DNA of 46,633 nt. Source: an uncultured Duodenibacillus sp. (GTDB taxonomy: Bacteria; Pseudomonadota; Gammaproteobacteria; Burkholderiales; Burkholderiaceae_F). Position 1 is the stretch's first letter. Every line of letters starts with the position of its first letter. Below the pieces are notes generated by a model. It did no database searches and had not been told where the DNA came from. It was given only the letters and a program-made list of their open reading frames with translations. Made by a program: the position numbers and the translations under genes. This document shows positions 17,689 to 27,009 of this stretch, one piece after another. The stretch covers positions 1 to 46,633 of the forward strand of contig CALXKM010000025.1 of the NCBI GenBank assembly GCA_944388865.1. Reading direction: 5' to 3'.

Positions 17689-19161
17689 ATGTCAGAAGCC
17701 CCAAAAAAACATACAATGCCGTTTCGTCCAGTGCGCACAAAGCGCGTCAAGGATGAACGCGAAAAGCACATGACCGAACGTCAGATTGCTGCGCGCCGCC
17801 GACAGCTTGAAGAAAACCGCAAGCAAACGGCCTCCAAAGGATCTTCGGGCGGTCAGCGCATGGCCAAGCTGCATCCCGGAAAGGTGCGCATCACCAATCT
17901 CATTGTCGACGAATTGGCTCGCGCATTTGCCGTCATTTTGAAGCTCGACGGTCCGGCCGATCGCCTGATGAAGGCCTTTTTCAAGTCCAACCCCAAGCTT
18001 GGAAGCAGGGATAGAACAATTTTGGCCGAGGCAATCTTTTACGGCCTGCGGCACCTTGCAGGCATCAAGCACCGCATGCACCCTGTGCGGCCCGAGCGAG
18101 CACCCCGCGCAGCTGCTCTCCTGACGCTTTCACTTCAATATGGCCCTGATGCCATCATTGATGCTGTTCTCGGTCAAGAAAAAGGGCCTGTGAAGAACAT
18201 GCTTGCCTGCGATATGAAGAAAGCGCCTGCGCATATTCAGGCTGAGATGCCGCAGTGGCTCTATGACCGCATTCTGGCGCAGTATGCAGAAGAAGCGCAG
18301 GAGATTTTTGATGCAAGCCTCAAAGGGGCTCCTTTGGATCTTCGCGTCAATACGCTTAAGGCCAAGCGCGAGGATGTGCTCGAGGAATTAAAGGAACATC
18401 GCGTTGAGGCGCAGCCCATGCGATTTTCTCCTGACGGCGTTCGCTTGCTTGATAAGCCGGGACTCATCCGCTGGCCGATGTATCAGGAAGGGCGCATTGA
18501 CGTGCAGGATGAAGGCAGTCAGCTGATTGCACGGCTCGTGGCTCCTCGCCGCGGCGAAATGGTTTGCGATTTTTGCGCAGGAGCAGGCGGCAAAACGCTA
18601 GCGCTCGGCGCTCTGATGCGCTCAACGGGGCGGCTTTATGCGTTTGACATCAATGAAAAGCGCCTTGCCGGCATCAAGCCGCGCATTCGTCGTGCAGGGT
18701 TGACCAATGTACATCCGATTGCCATTCGCGACGAGCATGACAATCACATCAAGCGCTTGCGCGGCAAATTCGACCGCGTTCTTGTCGACACTCCCTGCAC
18801 CGGCACCGGCACGCTGCGCCGTAATCCTGATTTGAAATGGCGTTTGTCTGTCGAAGAGCTTCATCGCATCAATTCTGTTCAGAAGTCAGTGCTTGAAGAG
18901 GCAAGCAAGCTCTTGAAAAAGGGAGGACGCATCGTTTATGCAACATGTTCGATGCTCAGAGTCGAAAATCAGGAAGTGGTGGAAGATTTCTTAAAGAGAC
19001 ATCCTGATTTTGAGCTTCTCAACGCCTCAGAGATCCTCTCCAAGCAAGGCGTTGAATTTTCGGTTGAACAAAAACAAAAGGCCGGAGATTATTTCGTCAT
19101 GCTCCCCAACCGGCATGACACTGACGGCTTTTTCGCAGCGGTGCTGGTGAAGACGAATTAA
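17689..19161 (+). CDS. rRNA cytosine-C5 methyltransferase, RsmB/NOP2/Sun family
   Basis: Protein of 490 residues. A basic N-terminal extension (1-65) precedes a NusB-like RNA-binding region (about 75-200) and the SAM-dependent methyltransferase domain. The SAM loop CDFCAGAGGKT is at 293-303; the catalytic cysteines are C370 in PCTGTG and C420 in YATCSM, the two-Cys arrangement of m5C methyltransferases. It most resembles RsmB-type enzymes (m5C967 of 16S rRNA), but the extra basic N-terminus and absence of fmt/rsmB neighbours leave the exact target open. Follows purN by 90 bases; a strong terminator comes after. Confidence 0.9.
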   Translation: MSEAPKKHTMPFRPVRTKRVKDEREKHMTERQIAARRRQLEENRKQTASKGSSGGQRMAKLHPGKVRITNLIVDELARAFAVILKLDGPADRLMKAFFKSNPKLGSRDRTILAEAIFYGLRHLAGIKHRMHPVRPERAPRAAALLTLSLQYGPDAIIDAVLGQEKGPVKNMLACDMKKAPAHIQAEMPQWLYDRILAQYAEEAQEIFDASLKGAPLDLRVNTLKAKREDVLEELKEHRVEAQPMRFSPDGVRLLDKPGLIRWPMYQEGRIDVQDEGSQLIARLVAPRRGEMVCDFCAGAGGKTLALGALMRSTGRLYAFDINEKRLAGIKPRIRRAGLTNVHPIAIRDEHDNHIKRLRGKFDRVLVDTPCTGTGTLRRNPDLKWRLSVEELHRINSVQKSVLEEASKLLKKGGRIVYATCSMLRVENQEVVEDFLKRHPDFELLNASEILSKQGVEFSVEQKQKAGDYFVMLPNRHDTDGFFAAVLVKTN

Positions 19162-19943
19162 AGTTCGTCAAAAAGACCTCAAAAAAATATTGCCCCGGTC
19201 GTTTGCGCCGAAAGACTTCGAATCTGTGCAAACGCTTCCGGGGTTTTGTGTTTTGATGTAATGGTTTATATGTGAGTCTTAAAAGGTTTTTATTTAATTT
19301 GCTTGACGATTTGCTTATGTAGCAATGAACGGATCTTCCGGCCCGGCGTCGGGTCTTCCCAAGACCGCTGCTGATAGATCTTCAAGCAAAAAGGTCTTTT
19401 AGCTTCATCGAATAAAGAGCTATAAATAAGCTCTTATCTCAAGGCTAACGGTGCTTTGCAGCGTCATAGGCCATACCCGAGTTTAGAAGTTTCAAGTGAA
19501 AGAAAACGCCGCCAGGCCTTATTTTGAGAACCCGCGCCCATAGGCTTGTCGAGTTGAAAAAAATAAGATGATTTTCTATAGGCCAAGTGTTCGGCAAAGG
19601 CATTGATCCTGCAGAAGGACGCTGGCGAGATCTTAATTTTTGAAAATATTGATCCTGTGCAGGCAAAAATCTTCAATAAAATCAAAGCTATTCCTGAGGT
19701 GGACCTTTGTTTCTACCGATCGTCAAGTCCTCTGTTCTAGTCATTGGATTCAAACGATAGCCCAGCGGTTAAGAGTTTTTTTGATGGCTCAAATTTCAGC
19801 GGATTTTTGCATAGTGGATCAATAAAATATCCTGAAATTGACTCTTATCAGTTGATGTTGAAATCTGCAAAAGGCATCTAAAAACAAAGAGTTGCTCTTC
19901 ATATAATGGGATCATGTGTTGATCCATATATGTGAGGAAGAAA
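19162..19943 (+). other. Long gap with hairpins and a decayed coding remnant
   Basis: Nearly 800 bases without an intact gene. Between 19352 and 19398, three segments GGTCTT, AAGACC and GGTCTTTT can form two mutually exclusive hairpins. AAGAGCT / AGCTCTT forms another at 19415-19435. From about 19580 to 19830 one plus-strand frame reads as protein-like (for example AKALILQKDAGEILIFENID) but is broken by stops at both ends, suggesting an old pseudogene; I do not recognise its family. Confidence 0.4.
19193..19254 (+). terminator. Terminator after the purN-methyltransferase unit
   Basis: Two-step stem CCCCGG..GTTTGC / GCAAAC..CCGGGG followed by TTTTGTGTTTT. Confidence 0.85.
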
Positions 19944-20330
19944 ATGTTGACGACCTGGGATTTCCGGCAGCTGATGCCTTCTCCGGCTGAGCGCATCCGA
20001 CAATGCTTCAGAACTTACAGTCGCATTTGTCTGCCGGTGACTCTCAATTTCCTGAGATCAAGCGGAGTGGATTTGGATTTGGTCGAGGAATTGCGCTCTA
20101 ATCTTCGCAATCCAGCTCAAGAGCGCAAGATGGCCGCATTGGTTTTGCTTGAGCTCTATGGATCAGCAGCGTTTGCTTGTCGCGGCGCTCTGAAAGATTG
20201 GCTGAAACGTAGAGCAGACAAGGAGGACGCGATGCTGCAAGAGGCTGCGCAGGTGTTTGCCAACAAACTGCGCCAACGTGAAGACATTGTCGCAGTTTGT
20301 TCCGAATCAGGTTCCTCGACTCTGCACTGA
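19944..20330 (+). CDS. Hypothetical protein, 128 residues
   Basis: Small mostly helical, basic protein with no recognised family. The ATG at 19944 is chosen because GAGGAAG lies just upstream; a GTG four codons earlier overlaps that site and is less likely. Residues 40-95 are rich in Leu, Glu and Arg (VEELRSNLRNPAQERKMAAL), compatible with a helical bundle. It is convergent with menE, the stops being only 5 bases apart. The preceding 800 bases are non-coding, so it is transcribed alone. Confidence 0.55.
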   Translation: MLTTWDFRQLMPSPAERIRQCFRTYSRICLPVTLNFLRSSGVDLDLVEELRSNLRNPAQERKMAALVLLELYGSAAFACRGALKDWLKRRADKEDAMLQEAAQVFANKLRQREDIVAVCSESGSSTLH

Positions 20331-20335
20331 AGAGC

Positions 20336-21703
20336 CTATTGCCGAGCGGCGTTGACGTAGTGCAGCGTCTGCAGCTTCAAGCCATCAAACGCAGCCGGCG
20401 TGCGGCTGTATTTTCCTTCACGAGTTTTTGGCAGCTCCTTGACCCAAGCAATCCGCCGCGGACACTTGTAGCGAGCTAGACGCGGCAAAAGACCCTCGAC
20501 GATTGCTTTGTCTTCAAGAGGATCGCGATCGGAATCGGCAACCAAAAGCGCAGCGACGATTACTCCCCATTTCTCGTCAGGAATTCCTGCAACGAGCGCC
20601 GAACGAATGCCCTCGATTTCCTCAAGCGCAAGCTCGACTTCGGCTGGGTAGACTTTTTCGCCGCCCGTGATGAGCACTTCAGATTGTCGAGCTCGAATGC
20701 GAAAGCCTCCATGAGCGTCCATATCGGCAATGTCTCCGGAGCGAAGCCATTGGCCTTTTTCAAGCTTGCTTCGGCCCCAGTAGCCGGACATCAGCATCTC
20801 GCCGCGTACTTCTATCTGATTGTTTTCAAGCCGAATTTCAGCGCCTTCAAGCGCTCTATCGGCAAGAAAGTTTTCAGTGAGCCGCTCTTCATAAGGCGAC
20901 ATGGCAACGCTGCTTGCGGTTTCAGTCATTGCATAGGTGGTGACAATCGGAATATGAGCTGCAAGCGCCTTGCGTCTAAGGTTGACGGGACAGGCAGCGC
21001 CTCCAACCAAAAGAAGCCTGAAGCTCTCGGGCGGCGTCCAGTCCGGATAGTGCTCGAGCACATCGGTGAGCATCGTAGGCACGAGCGAGGCAATCGTGAT
21101 GCGGTCGCGCTCGAGCTGTTCGACGAAATTTTTTGCCGTGTACTTGGGGCCAATGCAAACTGCTGAACGGATGCAAAGCGATCGAGTCAAAATGCCAAGG
21201 CCTCCGACGCGGGCAGCAGACAATGACAACAGCCAGATGTCCTCGGATGTCATTTCGATATGCCGGCCGACGGCCAGCGCATTGGCTGCAAGCGCGCGCC
21301 GCGACAGCACTGCGGGCTTGCTCGGACCAGTGGTGCCGGATGTGAAGATGACGACGGCAGCATCGTCAGGCAATGGCTCGTCGATGGCCTGCGCTGCGCG
21401 AATGTAGCTTTGCACTTCTGCTTCGGTGAGTTTGGGCGAGAGCAGAAGCATAGGAACATGCGCCGCCAGCAGAGCATAAAAGACGAGCATGGAGTGTACG
21501 TCGGTATCTGCTCTAAGCACATAGGGCCGCCCAGGGGAGGGCAGTTCGAGCGTGTCGAAAATATCGCGTGCTCTTTGAGCGGCTTGAGCAAATGTAATGT
21601 CGCCTTCAGGGGTTCTCAGGCAAAGCTTCTGAGGACATTCGCGAGCCGCTTCATAGATTGAAAGCGCGGCGTCGGGGTGAGAAATATCGATTGACAAAGA
21701 CAT
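20336..21703 (-). CDS. menE: O-succinylbenzoate--CoA ligase
   Basis: Acyl-CoA synthetase (ANL superfamily) of 455 residues. The ATP loop IFTSGTTGPSKP is at 119-130, YAMTET is the adenine-site motif, and the C-terminal hinge region contains GGEKVYPAEVE. It activates o-succinylbenzoate for MenB, and menB lies directly upstream (30 bases), which supports MenE over other ANL ligases. Together they form the naphthoquinone ring of menaquinone, the low-potential quinone that supports fumarate-type respiration. Confidence 0.9.
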   Translation of the reverse strand: MSLSIDISHPDAALSIYEAARECPQKLCLRTPEGDITFAQAAQRARDIFDTLELPSPGRPYVLRADTDVHSMLVFYALLAAHVPMLLLSPKLTEAEVQSYIRAAQAIDEPLPDDAAVVIFTSGTTGPSKPAVLSRRALAANALAVGRHIEMTSEDIWLLSLSAARVGGLGILTRSLCIRSAVCIGPKYTAKNFVEQLERDRITIASLVPTMLTDVLEHYPDWTPPESFRLLLVGGAACPVNLRRKALAAHIPIVTTYAMTETASSVAMSPYEERLTENFLADRALEGAEIRLENNQIEVRGEMLMSGYWGRSKLEKGQWLRSGDIADMDAHGGFRIRARQSEVLITGGEKVYPAEVELALEEIEGIRSALVAGIPDEKWGVIVAALLVADSDRDPLEDKAIVEGLLPRLARYKCPRRIAWVKELPKTREGKYSRTPAAFDGLKLQTLHYVNAARQ

Positions 21704-21733
21704 GGCTGTCTCGAGGTGTTCGCACGATTGGGC

Positions 21734-22588
21734 TTAGGGAAGGCGCTTGAATTTGCTGAAGTCCGGGCGGCGCTTTTCAAGGAAGGCTTCCTTGCCTTCA
21801 CGACCTTCTTCGGTCATGTAGTAAAGCAGCGTTGCGTTGCCGGCAAGTTCCTGAAGACCGGCCTGACCATCGCAGTCGGCGTTGAGCGCTGCTTTCAGGC
21901 AGCGAATGGCCAGCGGCGAGTTGGCCAGCATCTCTCGGCACCACTGCACCGTTTCGGCCTCAAGCTTCTCGTAAGGCACCACCGTATTGACCAAGCCCAT
22001 CTCAAGGGCTTCCTTGGCGTTGTAGAAGCGGCAAAGGAACCAAATTTCTCGCGCCTTCTTCTGACCAACGATGCGTGCCATGTAGGAAGCTCCCCAACCT
22101 CCGTCAAACGAACCCACGCGCGGCCCCGTCTGGCCGAACATGGCGTTGTCAGCGGCAATCGTGAGGTCGCACATCATGTGCAGCACGTGGCCCCCGCCAA
22201 CGCACCAGCCGGCAACCATGGCTACCACGGGCTTGGGGCAGGTGCGGATCTGACGCTGAAAGTCGAGAACATTTAGACGCGGCACGCCGTCGCCGCCGAC
22301 ATAGCCGCCGTTGCCGCGAACTTTTTGATCGCCCCCTGAGCAAAAGGCCTTTTCCCCCATGCCGGTCAGAATGACGACGCCGATGCCGTCGTCTTGTCGC
22401 GCATCGGCAAGCGCAAGACTCATTTCATGCACCGTCAGTGGTCGGAAGGCATTTCTTACTTCCGGGCGATTGATCGTGATCTTGGCAATGCCTTCATCGC
22501 ACTTTTCGTAAATGATGTCGGTGAAGTTTCCTGCGGATTTCCATTCAGGAACAGCTGGCAGGTGAGAGGTATCAAGCTGAGGCTGCAT
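21734..22588 (-). CDS. menB: 1,4-dihydroxy-2-naphthoyl-CoA synthase
   Basis: Crotonase-fold enzyme of 284 residues, very close to E. coli MenB over long stretches: [69 protein letters not shown] and the C-terminus [10 protein letters not shown]. It cyclises o-succinylbenzoyl-CoA. AAAGGAAT lies 8 bases before the start. The upstream tctC gene ends only 18 bases before, so all three probably share one transcript, an unusual link. Confidence 0.97.
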   Translation of the reverse strand: MQPQLDTSHLPAVPEWKSAGNFTDIIYEKCDEGIAKITINRPEVRNAFRPLTVHEMSLALADARQDDGIGVVILTGMGEKAFCSGGDQKVRGNGGYVGGDGVPRLNVLDFQRQIRTCPKPVVAMVAGWCVGGGHVLHMMCDLTIAADNAMFGQTGPRVGSFDGGWGASYMARIVGQKKAREIWFLCRFYNAKEALEMGLVNTVVPYEKLEAETVQWCREMLANSPLAIRCLKAALNADCDGQAGLQELAGNATLLYYMTEEGREGKEAFLEKRRPDFSKFKRLP

Positions 22589-22606
22589 GTTGAAAAATTC
22601 CTTTAT

Positions 22607-23596
22607 TTAACGAGTTGATTCGGATGTGCTCGGCACAGCAAAGCTCTCTACGTAGCTTTCCCAGCGAGGACTTTCGGTTTTGATGAACTTAGCAAATTCT
22701 TCTTTGCTCATCGGCATCGGTTCTGCGCCCAGACGAGCCAGCCGAGCACGGACGTCGTCTCGGGTGAGAATGCGGCCGATGGCTGCATGCACGGCGTCAA
22801 TGAAGCTGGAATCAATGTTTTTAGAGGCAGCCAGTCCATCCCAGGCATAAAGGTCGTAGTCCTTAAGGCCCAATTCCTTCAAGCTGGGCACTTCGGGCAG
22901 CTGCGCCGAACGCTCGGCTGATGTGACTGCAAGGGCAATCAGTTTTCCGCTTGCTGCATGCGGCAAGACGTTGGGCATCACGTCAATGAAAAAAGGAATG
23001 CGTCCGGCCAAAACTTCGTTGGCTGCAGCCGCTCCGCCTGCGTGCGGGATATGGTTGATTTCCAAGCCCAGAGTTTGTGCAAAAAGTTCTCCGGCGATGT
23101 GGCTTGTCGTTCCAACTCCGGAAGAGGCAAAAGCAAGCTTTTTTGGGTTTGCTCGAGCAAAATCCGTCAGACTTTTGAAGTCGGTTATCGCTGGGTTGGC
23201 TTTGGGATTAAGAGCGAGCACAAGAGGCATCTTTGTGAAAGAGGCTACAGGCAGAAGATCCTTTGCCGGGTCAAAATTCTGGCTTTTGTAGAGATGCTTG
23301 TTGACGCACAAAATGCCGTTGGTGACATAGCCGAAAAGTCCTTCGCCTTTAGCTGCGCGTATGACGCTGCGCGTACCGACATTGCCGCCCGCTCCCGCAC
23401 GGTTGAGAATGACGATGGCGCGAGAGATTTCTTCGCTCAATGGCTGGAGCACAATGCGTGCGAGCACATCACCTCCGCCGCCTGGAGCAAAGGGGACGAC
23501 CACAGTCAGATTTTTCTTTTCCTGACAGCCCGACAGCCCAAAAGCGCCGACAAGTGCGGCACTCATTAGTGCGGTCATGAATTCTCTGCGCTGCAT
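22607..23596 (-). CDS. Tripartite tricarboxylate transporter substrate-binding protein (Bug/TctC family), lipoprotein
   Basis: Periplasmic binding protein of 329 residues. The N-terminus has a twin-Arg-like RREFM and a lipobox LSGC with C24 as the lipid-modified Cys. Family signatures follow: VVVPFAPGGGGDVLAR, NRAGAGGNVG and AGGAAAANEVLAGRI. Such proteins deliver carboxylates to TctAB permeases, but no TctAB is adjacent; orphan Bug proteins are abundant in Burkholderiales. The ligand is unknown. It is divergent from a TetR gene across two palindromic operators and is followed by menB after 18 bases. Confidence 0.9.
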   Translation of the reverse strand: MQRREFMTALMSAALVGAFGLSGCQEKKNLTVVVPFAPGGGGDVLARIVLQPLSEEISRAIVILNRAGAGGNVGTRSVIRAAKGEGLFGYVTNGILCVNKHLYKSQNFDPAKDLLPVASFTKMPLVLALNPKANPAITDFKSLTDFARANPKKLAFASSGVGTTSHIAGELFAQTLGLEINHIPHAGGAAAANEVLAGRIPFFIDVMPNVLPHAASGKLIALAVTSAERSAQLPEVPSLKELGLKDYDLYAWDGLAASKNIDSSFIDAVHAAIGRILTRDDVRARLARLGAEPMPMSKEEFAKFIKTESPRWESYVESFAVPSTSESTR

Positions 23597-23631
23597 GAAG
23601 ATTTTTTTAAGAAATAGTTGTAATCAAACAC

Positions 23632-23652
23632 TGTACTGTAACGTACGGTACA
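23632..23652. promoter_or_regulatory. Candidate TetR operator 1
   Basis: Imperfect palindrome with TGTAC and GTACA ends, between the divergent tctC and tetR genes. Confidence 0.55.
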
Positions 23653-23661
23653 GATGCGAAA

Positions 23662-23679
23662 TTGTACTATGCCGTACAA
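23662..23679. promoter_or_regulatory. Candidate TetR operator 2
   Basis: TTGTAC-N6-GTACAA, perfect arms, same half-site as the neighbouring operator, about 28 bases from it centre to centre. Confidence 0.6.
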
Positions 23680-23764
23680 AAAAGTAAAATCGTTTGAGAC
23701 TTGGATCGCGAAATTTCTTTGCTGAAGATTTATTCGTCTTTGGCAGTTGGAAAAAGGAAGCAAC

Positions 23765-24469
23765 GTGCAGATCAGGGAGCACATGCTGCGCAAGGCGGCA
23801 AAGACGCAAAAAGGGCAGGAGCGCGTGAGGGGACTTCTTGTTCACGCCATGGATGTTTTCATTGAGTGCGGCTATGAAGGCGCATCCCTTGACAAGATCA
23901 TTCAAAAGTCGGGAGGCTCTAAAGCAACGCTGTATCAAAATTTCGGCAGCAAGCAGGGGCTATTCATTGCAGCGCTTGAACTCATGGCCGATGACCTGTA
24001 TGAGGCATGCGTTGCTGATTACGTGCCTGGCCGTACGCTCGCCGAAGATCTGCGCTCATTTGGCGGCATCTTTCTGCGAGGCATTCTTGATCCGAGATCG
24101 GTGGCGGTCATGCGACTTGTATATGCACAGTCTGCACGTCTGGAACAGGTCGGGCAGTGGTTTTATCAATCGGGCATTGAAGCGAGCTATTTAGGTTTTG
24201 CCAAAGTGTTGGAAAATCACATCGATGCTCCGCTCAACGAGCTCCGAGCAACGGCAGCAATATTCCTTGAAGCTTTGAGGGGGCCCCTGTTTCAAAAAGC
24301 GCTCTGTTTGCCTGATACGGCGTTTAAGCAAGAAGACATTGACAAAGAGCTCGAGCGTTGTATTGACTTTGCCTTGGCTTATATTCAGAAAAATTACTCA
24401 GGTCGCCTGCTTGACGCCGCAGCAGGTCATCCGCAGCTTCTTTCCAATCAGCAGGAGTGCTTTGATTAG
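23765..24469 (+). CDS. TetR/AcrR-family transcriptional regulator
   Basis: Protein of 234 residues. The N-terminal helix-turn-helix reads GYEGASLDKIIQKSGGSKAT with LYQNFGSKQGLF (about 37-67), typical of TetR repressors; the C-terminal ligand domain matches the AefR-like type by feel only. A GTG start at 23765 is chosen because AAGGAAG lies 4-5 bases upstream; a TTG six codons earlier would overlap that site. It is divergent from tctC-menB-menE, with two TGTAC/GTACA palindromes between, so autoregulation and control of that operon are likely. Confidence 0.9.
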   Translation: MQIREHMLRKAAKTQKGQERVRGLLVHAMDVFIECGYEGASLDKIIQKSGGSKATLYQNFGSKQGLFIAALELMADDLYEACVADYVPGRTLAEDLRSFGGIFLRGILDPRSVAVMRLVYAQSARLEQVGQWFYQSGIEASYLGFAKVLENHIDAPLNELRATAAIFLEALRGPLFQKALCLPDTAFKQEDIDKELERCIDFALAYIQKNYSGRLLDAAAGHPQLLSNQQECFD

Positions 24470-24597
24470 TACTTTGTTGGCACTGTCTTAATACTGCGGG
24501 CGGGAAAACCCTGTTGTTTTGATCCGTAGACAGAGCTACTTTTTTCTTTGCGCCGAATGCCGGTTATGGCATGCGACACGCATGAGGAGAAATAGTT

Positions 24598-26757
24598 ATG
24601 CAGACGTTCAAAAAGATCGCACTGCCGCTGGCCATGGCCTTTTGCGCCATGAGTGCTTCAGCGGCAACTTTTACGCAAACTGTGCCTGGACACAATGGTC
24701 CGATGACGGTCAAGGTTGATATTGAAAACGGCAAGATTACGGCTGTCGAAATTGTCAAGCACAGCGAAACTCAGGGAGTCGGCACCAAGGCTATTGAAGC
24801 TTTGCCTGCTCAGATCGTCAAGTCCAATTCGACCAAAGTGGACGTTGTGACAGGTGCAAGCGTGACGAGCAAAGGCATCATCATGGCCGTTAATCAGGCG
24901 CTTGATGCCAGCAAAGGAAAGAAAGTTTCCGCTCCCAAATTCAAGCCGGGCACCTACAAGGCTCAGGTTTATGGCAACAACGGTTATCTCAATGTTGAAG
25001 TGACGGTGTCGGCCGATAAAATCACCGACATCAAGGTTCCAGGAAACACCGAAACGGCTTTGATGGGCGGCATGGCTATTCGCACCATGACCAAGGACAT
25101 GATTGATTACCAGACGGTCAATGTTGATGCCGTTTCCGGCGCAACGGTCACAAGCGGCGCATTCAAGCAGGCTGTGATTGAAGCTTTGCAAAAGAGCGGC
25201 GTTGATCTTGCTGCTTTGCAGACGCCTGTTCCCGTCAAAATCAAGAAGTTCAACGGGACCAAGTCCGAGACCTATGATCTCGTCATTGTTGGTTCAGGCG
25301 GTGCGGGTCTTTCTGCTGCCGTCACGGCCGCTGAAGCAGGCGACTACAAGGTCGTGGTGCTCGAAAAGATGCCCGTCATCGGCGGCAACACGCTTCGCTG
25401 CGCGAGCGCATTCAATGCCGCTGATCCTGAACGTCAAAAGCTTCTTCCTATGACCGATACGCTCAAAGATGCGGTGGTCAAGGCGATTAGCGAGAAACCT
25501 GCAAATGCCGACCATGCAAAGCTTATGGCCGATGTGAAGGCTAAGTACGAGGCTTATCTTAAGAGCGGCAGCAAGACGCTTTTTGACTGCCCGGAATGGC
25601 ATGCTTTGCAGACATACAATGGCGGCGACAAGGTCGGTCATATTCCTTTGATCCGCACTTATGCGGAAAATGTGCTCGATACGCTGCACTGGATGCAAAA
25701 GCACGGTACGCCCGTCATGGATCGCGTGAGTCAGGGGGCCGGTGCCTTGTGGCAGCGTACGCATCAGGTTGATGCACCTGCAGGAACAGGTCTCATTGAA
25801 CCGCTTCTGAAGGCGGCCAACAAGGAAGGCGTCAAGATCATCACAGGCATGCGCGCTCAGGAACTCATCTACCGCAATGGAGAAGTCGTGGGCGTCAAGG
25901 CTACTGACAAGGTGGGCAATTCCTATGCGTTCAACAGCAAGCACGGCGTGATCCTTGCTACCGGCGGCTATAGCCAAAACAAAGAAATGCGTCAGAAGTC
26001 ATCGCCTGTGCTCACTCCTGATATGGTTTCAACCAATCAGCCCGGCGCAACGGGCGACGGCATTGTCATGGCCACCAAGATCGGCGCAGATCTCACCGGC
26101 ATGAACTACGTGCAGGTCTATCCGTTGGCTACGCCTGGCTCCGGCGCTCTTCAGGGACGTGCGCGCAAGATGTCCGGTCTTGACGATGTGATTGACGTCA
26201 ACAAGAACGGACAGCGTTTCGTCAAGGAAGATGCTCGGCGTGACGAGTTCGTGGCAGCCATCAAGAAGCAGCCCGACGGCATGTGCTACGACATTAACGA
26301 TGCGAGCATCGTGCAGGAGTACAACTCCTTTGCTGAAAATGTGGAAACGCTCGTCAAGCTTGGCCGCATCTACAAGGACGACACGCTTGAAGGCCTTGCC
26401 AAGCAGCTTGGCATGCCGCCGGAAAATCTGAAGGCGACTGTTGAGGAATTCAACAAGATGGCCGAAGCCAAGAACGATCCGAAGTTTGGCCGCAAGCTCT
26501 TCGATCGCAAGATTGAAAAGGCTCCGTTTTACGCAACGCCTCGTGCTCCGTCGATTCACCACACCATGGGAGGTCTCTATATCAATCCCAAGGCTCAGGT
26601 GCTTGACAAGAAGGGCAACGTGATCAAAGGCTTGTATGCTGCTGGCGAAGTCACCGGCGGCGTGCACGGCAGCAATCGTTTGGGCGGCAACGCAACGGCT
26701 GATGTGCTCACTTTTGGACGCATCGCTGCCAAGAGTGCTTTGGGTCTGAACAAGTAG
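24598..26757 (+). CDS. Exported flavocytochrome-c-like reductase with two FMN-binding domains (fumarate/urocanate reductase family)
   Basis: Protein of 719 residues with a Sec signal peptide (1-22, cut near SASA-A). Two consecutive FMN_bind domains each carry a flavinylation motif: DVVTGASVT (82-90, acceptor T90) and DAVSGATVT (177-185, acceptor T185). The FAD_binding_2 domain starts at VIVGSGGAGLSAA (229-241). Catalytic features of fumarate reductases are kept: Arg in ARRDE (R548), SIHHTMGG (H654/H655) and HGSNRLGG (R694). It should reduce a small enoate in the periplasm with electrons from the quinol pool; the substrate is unknown. GAGGAGA precedes the start. No heme-binding CxxCH is present. 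It needs an ApbE flavin transferase, not in the window. Confidence 0.9.
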   Translation: MQTFKKIALPLAMAFCAMSASAATFTQTVPGHNGPMTVKVDIENGKITAVEIVKHSETQGVGTKAIEALPAQIVKSNSTKVDVVTGASVTSKGIIMAVNQALDASKGKKVSAPKFKPGTYKAQVYGNNGYLNVEVTVSADKITDIKVPGNTETALMGGMAIRTMTKDMIDYQTVNVDAVSGATVTSGAFKQAVIEALQKSGVDLAALQTPVPVKIKKFNGTKSETYDLVIVGSGGAGLSAAVTAAEAGDYKVVVLEKMPVIGGNTLRCASAFNAADPERQKLLPMTDTLKDAVVKAISEKPANADHAKLMADVKAKYEAYLKSGSKTLFDCPEWHALQTYNGGDKVGHIPLIRTYAENVLDTLHWMQKHGTPVMDRVSQGAGALWQRTHQVDAPAGTGLIEPLLKAANKEGVKIITGMRAQELIYRNGEVVGVKATDKVGNSYAFNSKHGVILATGGYSQNKEMRQKSSPVLTPDMVSTNQPGATGDGIVMATKIGADLTGMNYVQVYPLATPGSGALQGRARKMSGLDDVIDVNKNGQRFVKEDARRDEFVAAIKKQPDGMCYDINDASIVQEYNSFAENVETLVKLGRIYKDDTLEGLAKQLGMPPENLKATVEEFNKMAEAKNDPKFGRKLFDRKIEKAPFYATPRAPSIHHTMGGLYINPKAQVLDKKGNVIKGLYAAGEVTGGVHGSNRLGGNATADVLTFGRIAAKSALGLNK

Positions 26758-26773
26758 CCTGGCAAAGCGTTCG

Positions 26774-26860
26774 GAAAAACTGAAGCTGCTTCGGTTTTTC
26801 TTGATCAAAAACAACCGGTGCGTTGACTGAGTTTCGTGGGTCGGCGTACCGGTTTTCCTT
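26774..26860 (+). terminator. Tandem terminator hairpins after the double-FMN reductase
   Basis: First hairpin GAAAAACTGAAGC / GCTTCGGTTTTTC (26774-26800); second AACCGGTGCG / CGTACCGGTT (about 26812-26854) followed by TTCCTTTT. Confidence 0.65.
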
Positions 26861-27009
26861 TTGCTGCAGGTTCAGGATCATCTGAGTCTTGGGTTTTTGT
26901 ACGGGCAGCTCAATGAGGCGGATTATGGGAAAATGATGCCGGCAGGCTTTTTCCAACATTGGCTTGTCGTTGTATCCTTTCGCGTTGTTTTTCCAGCTGT
27001 CGTTTATTC

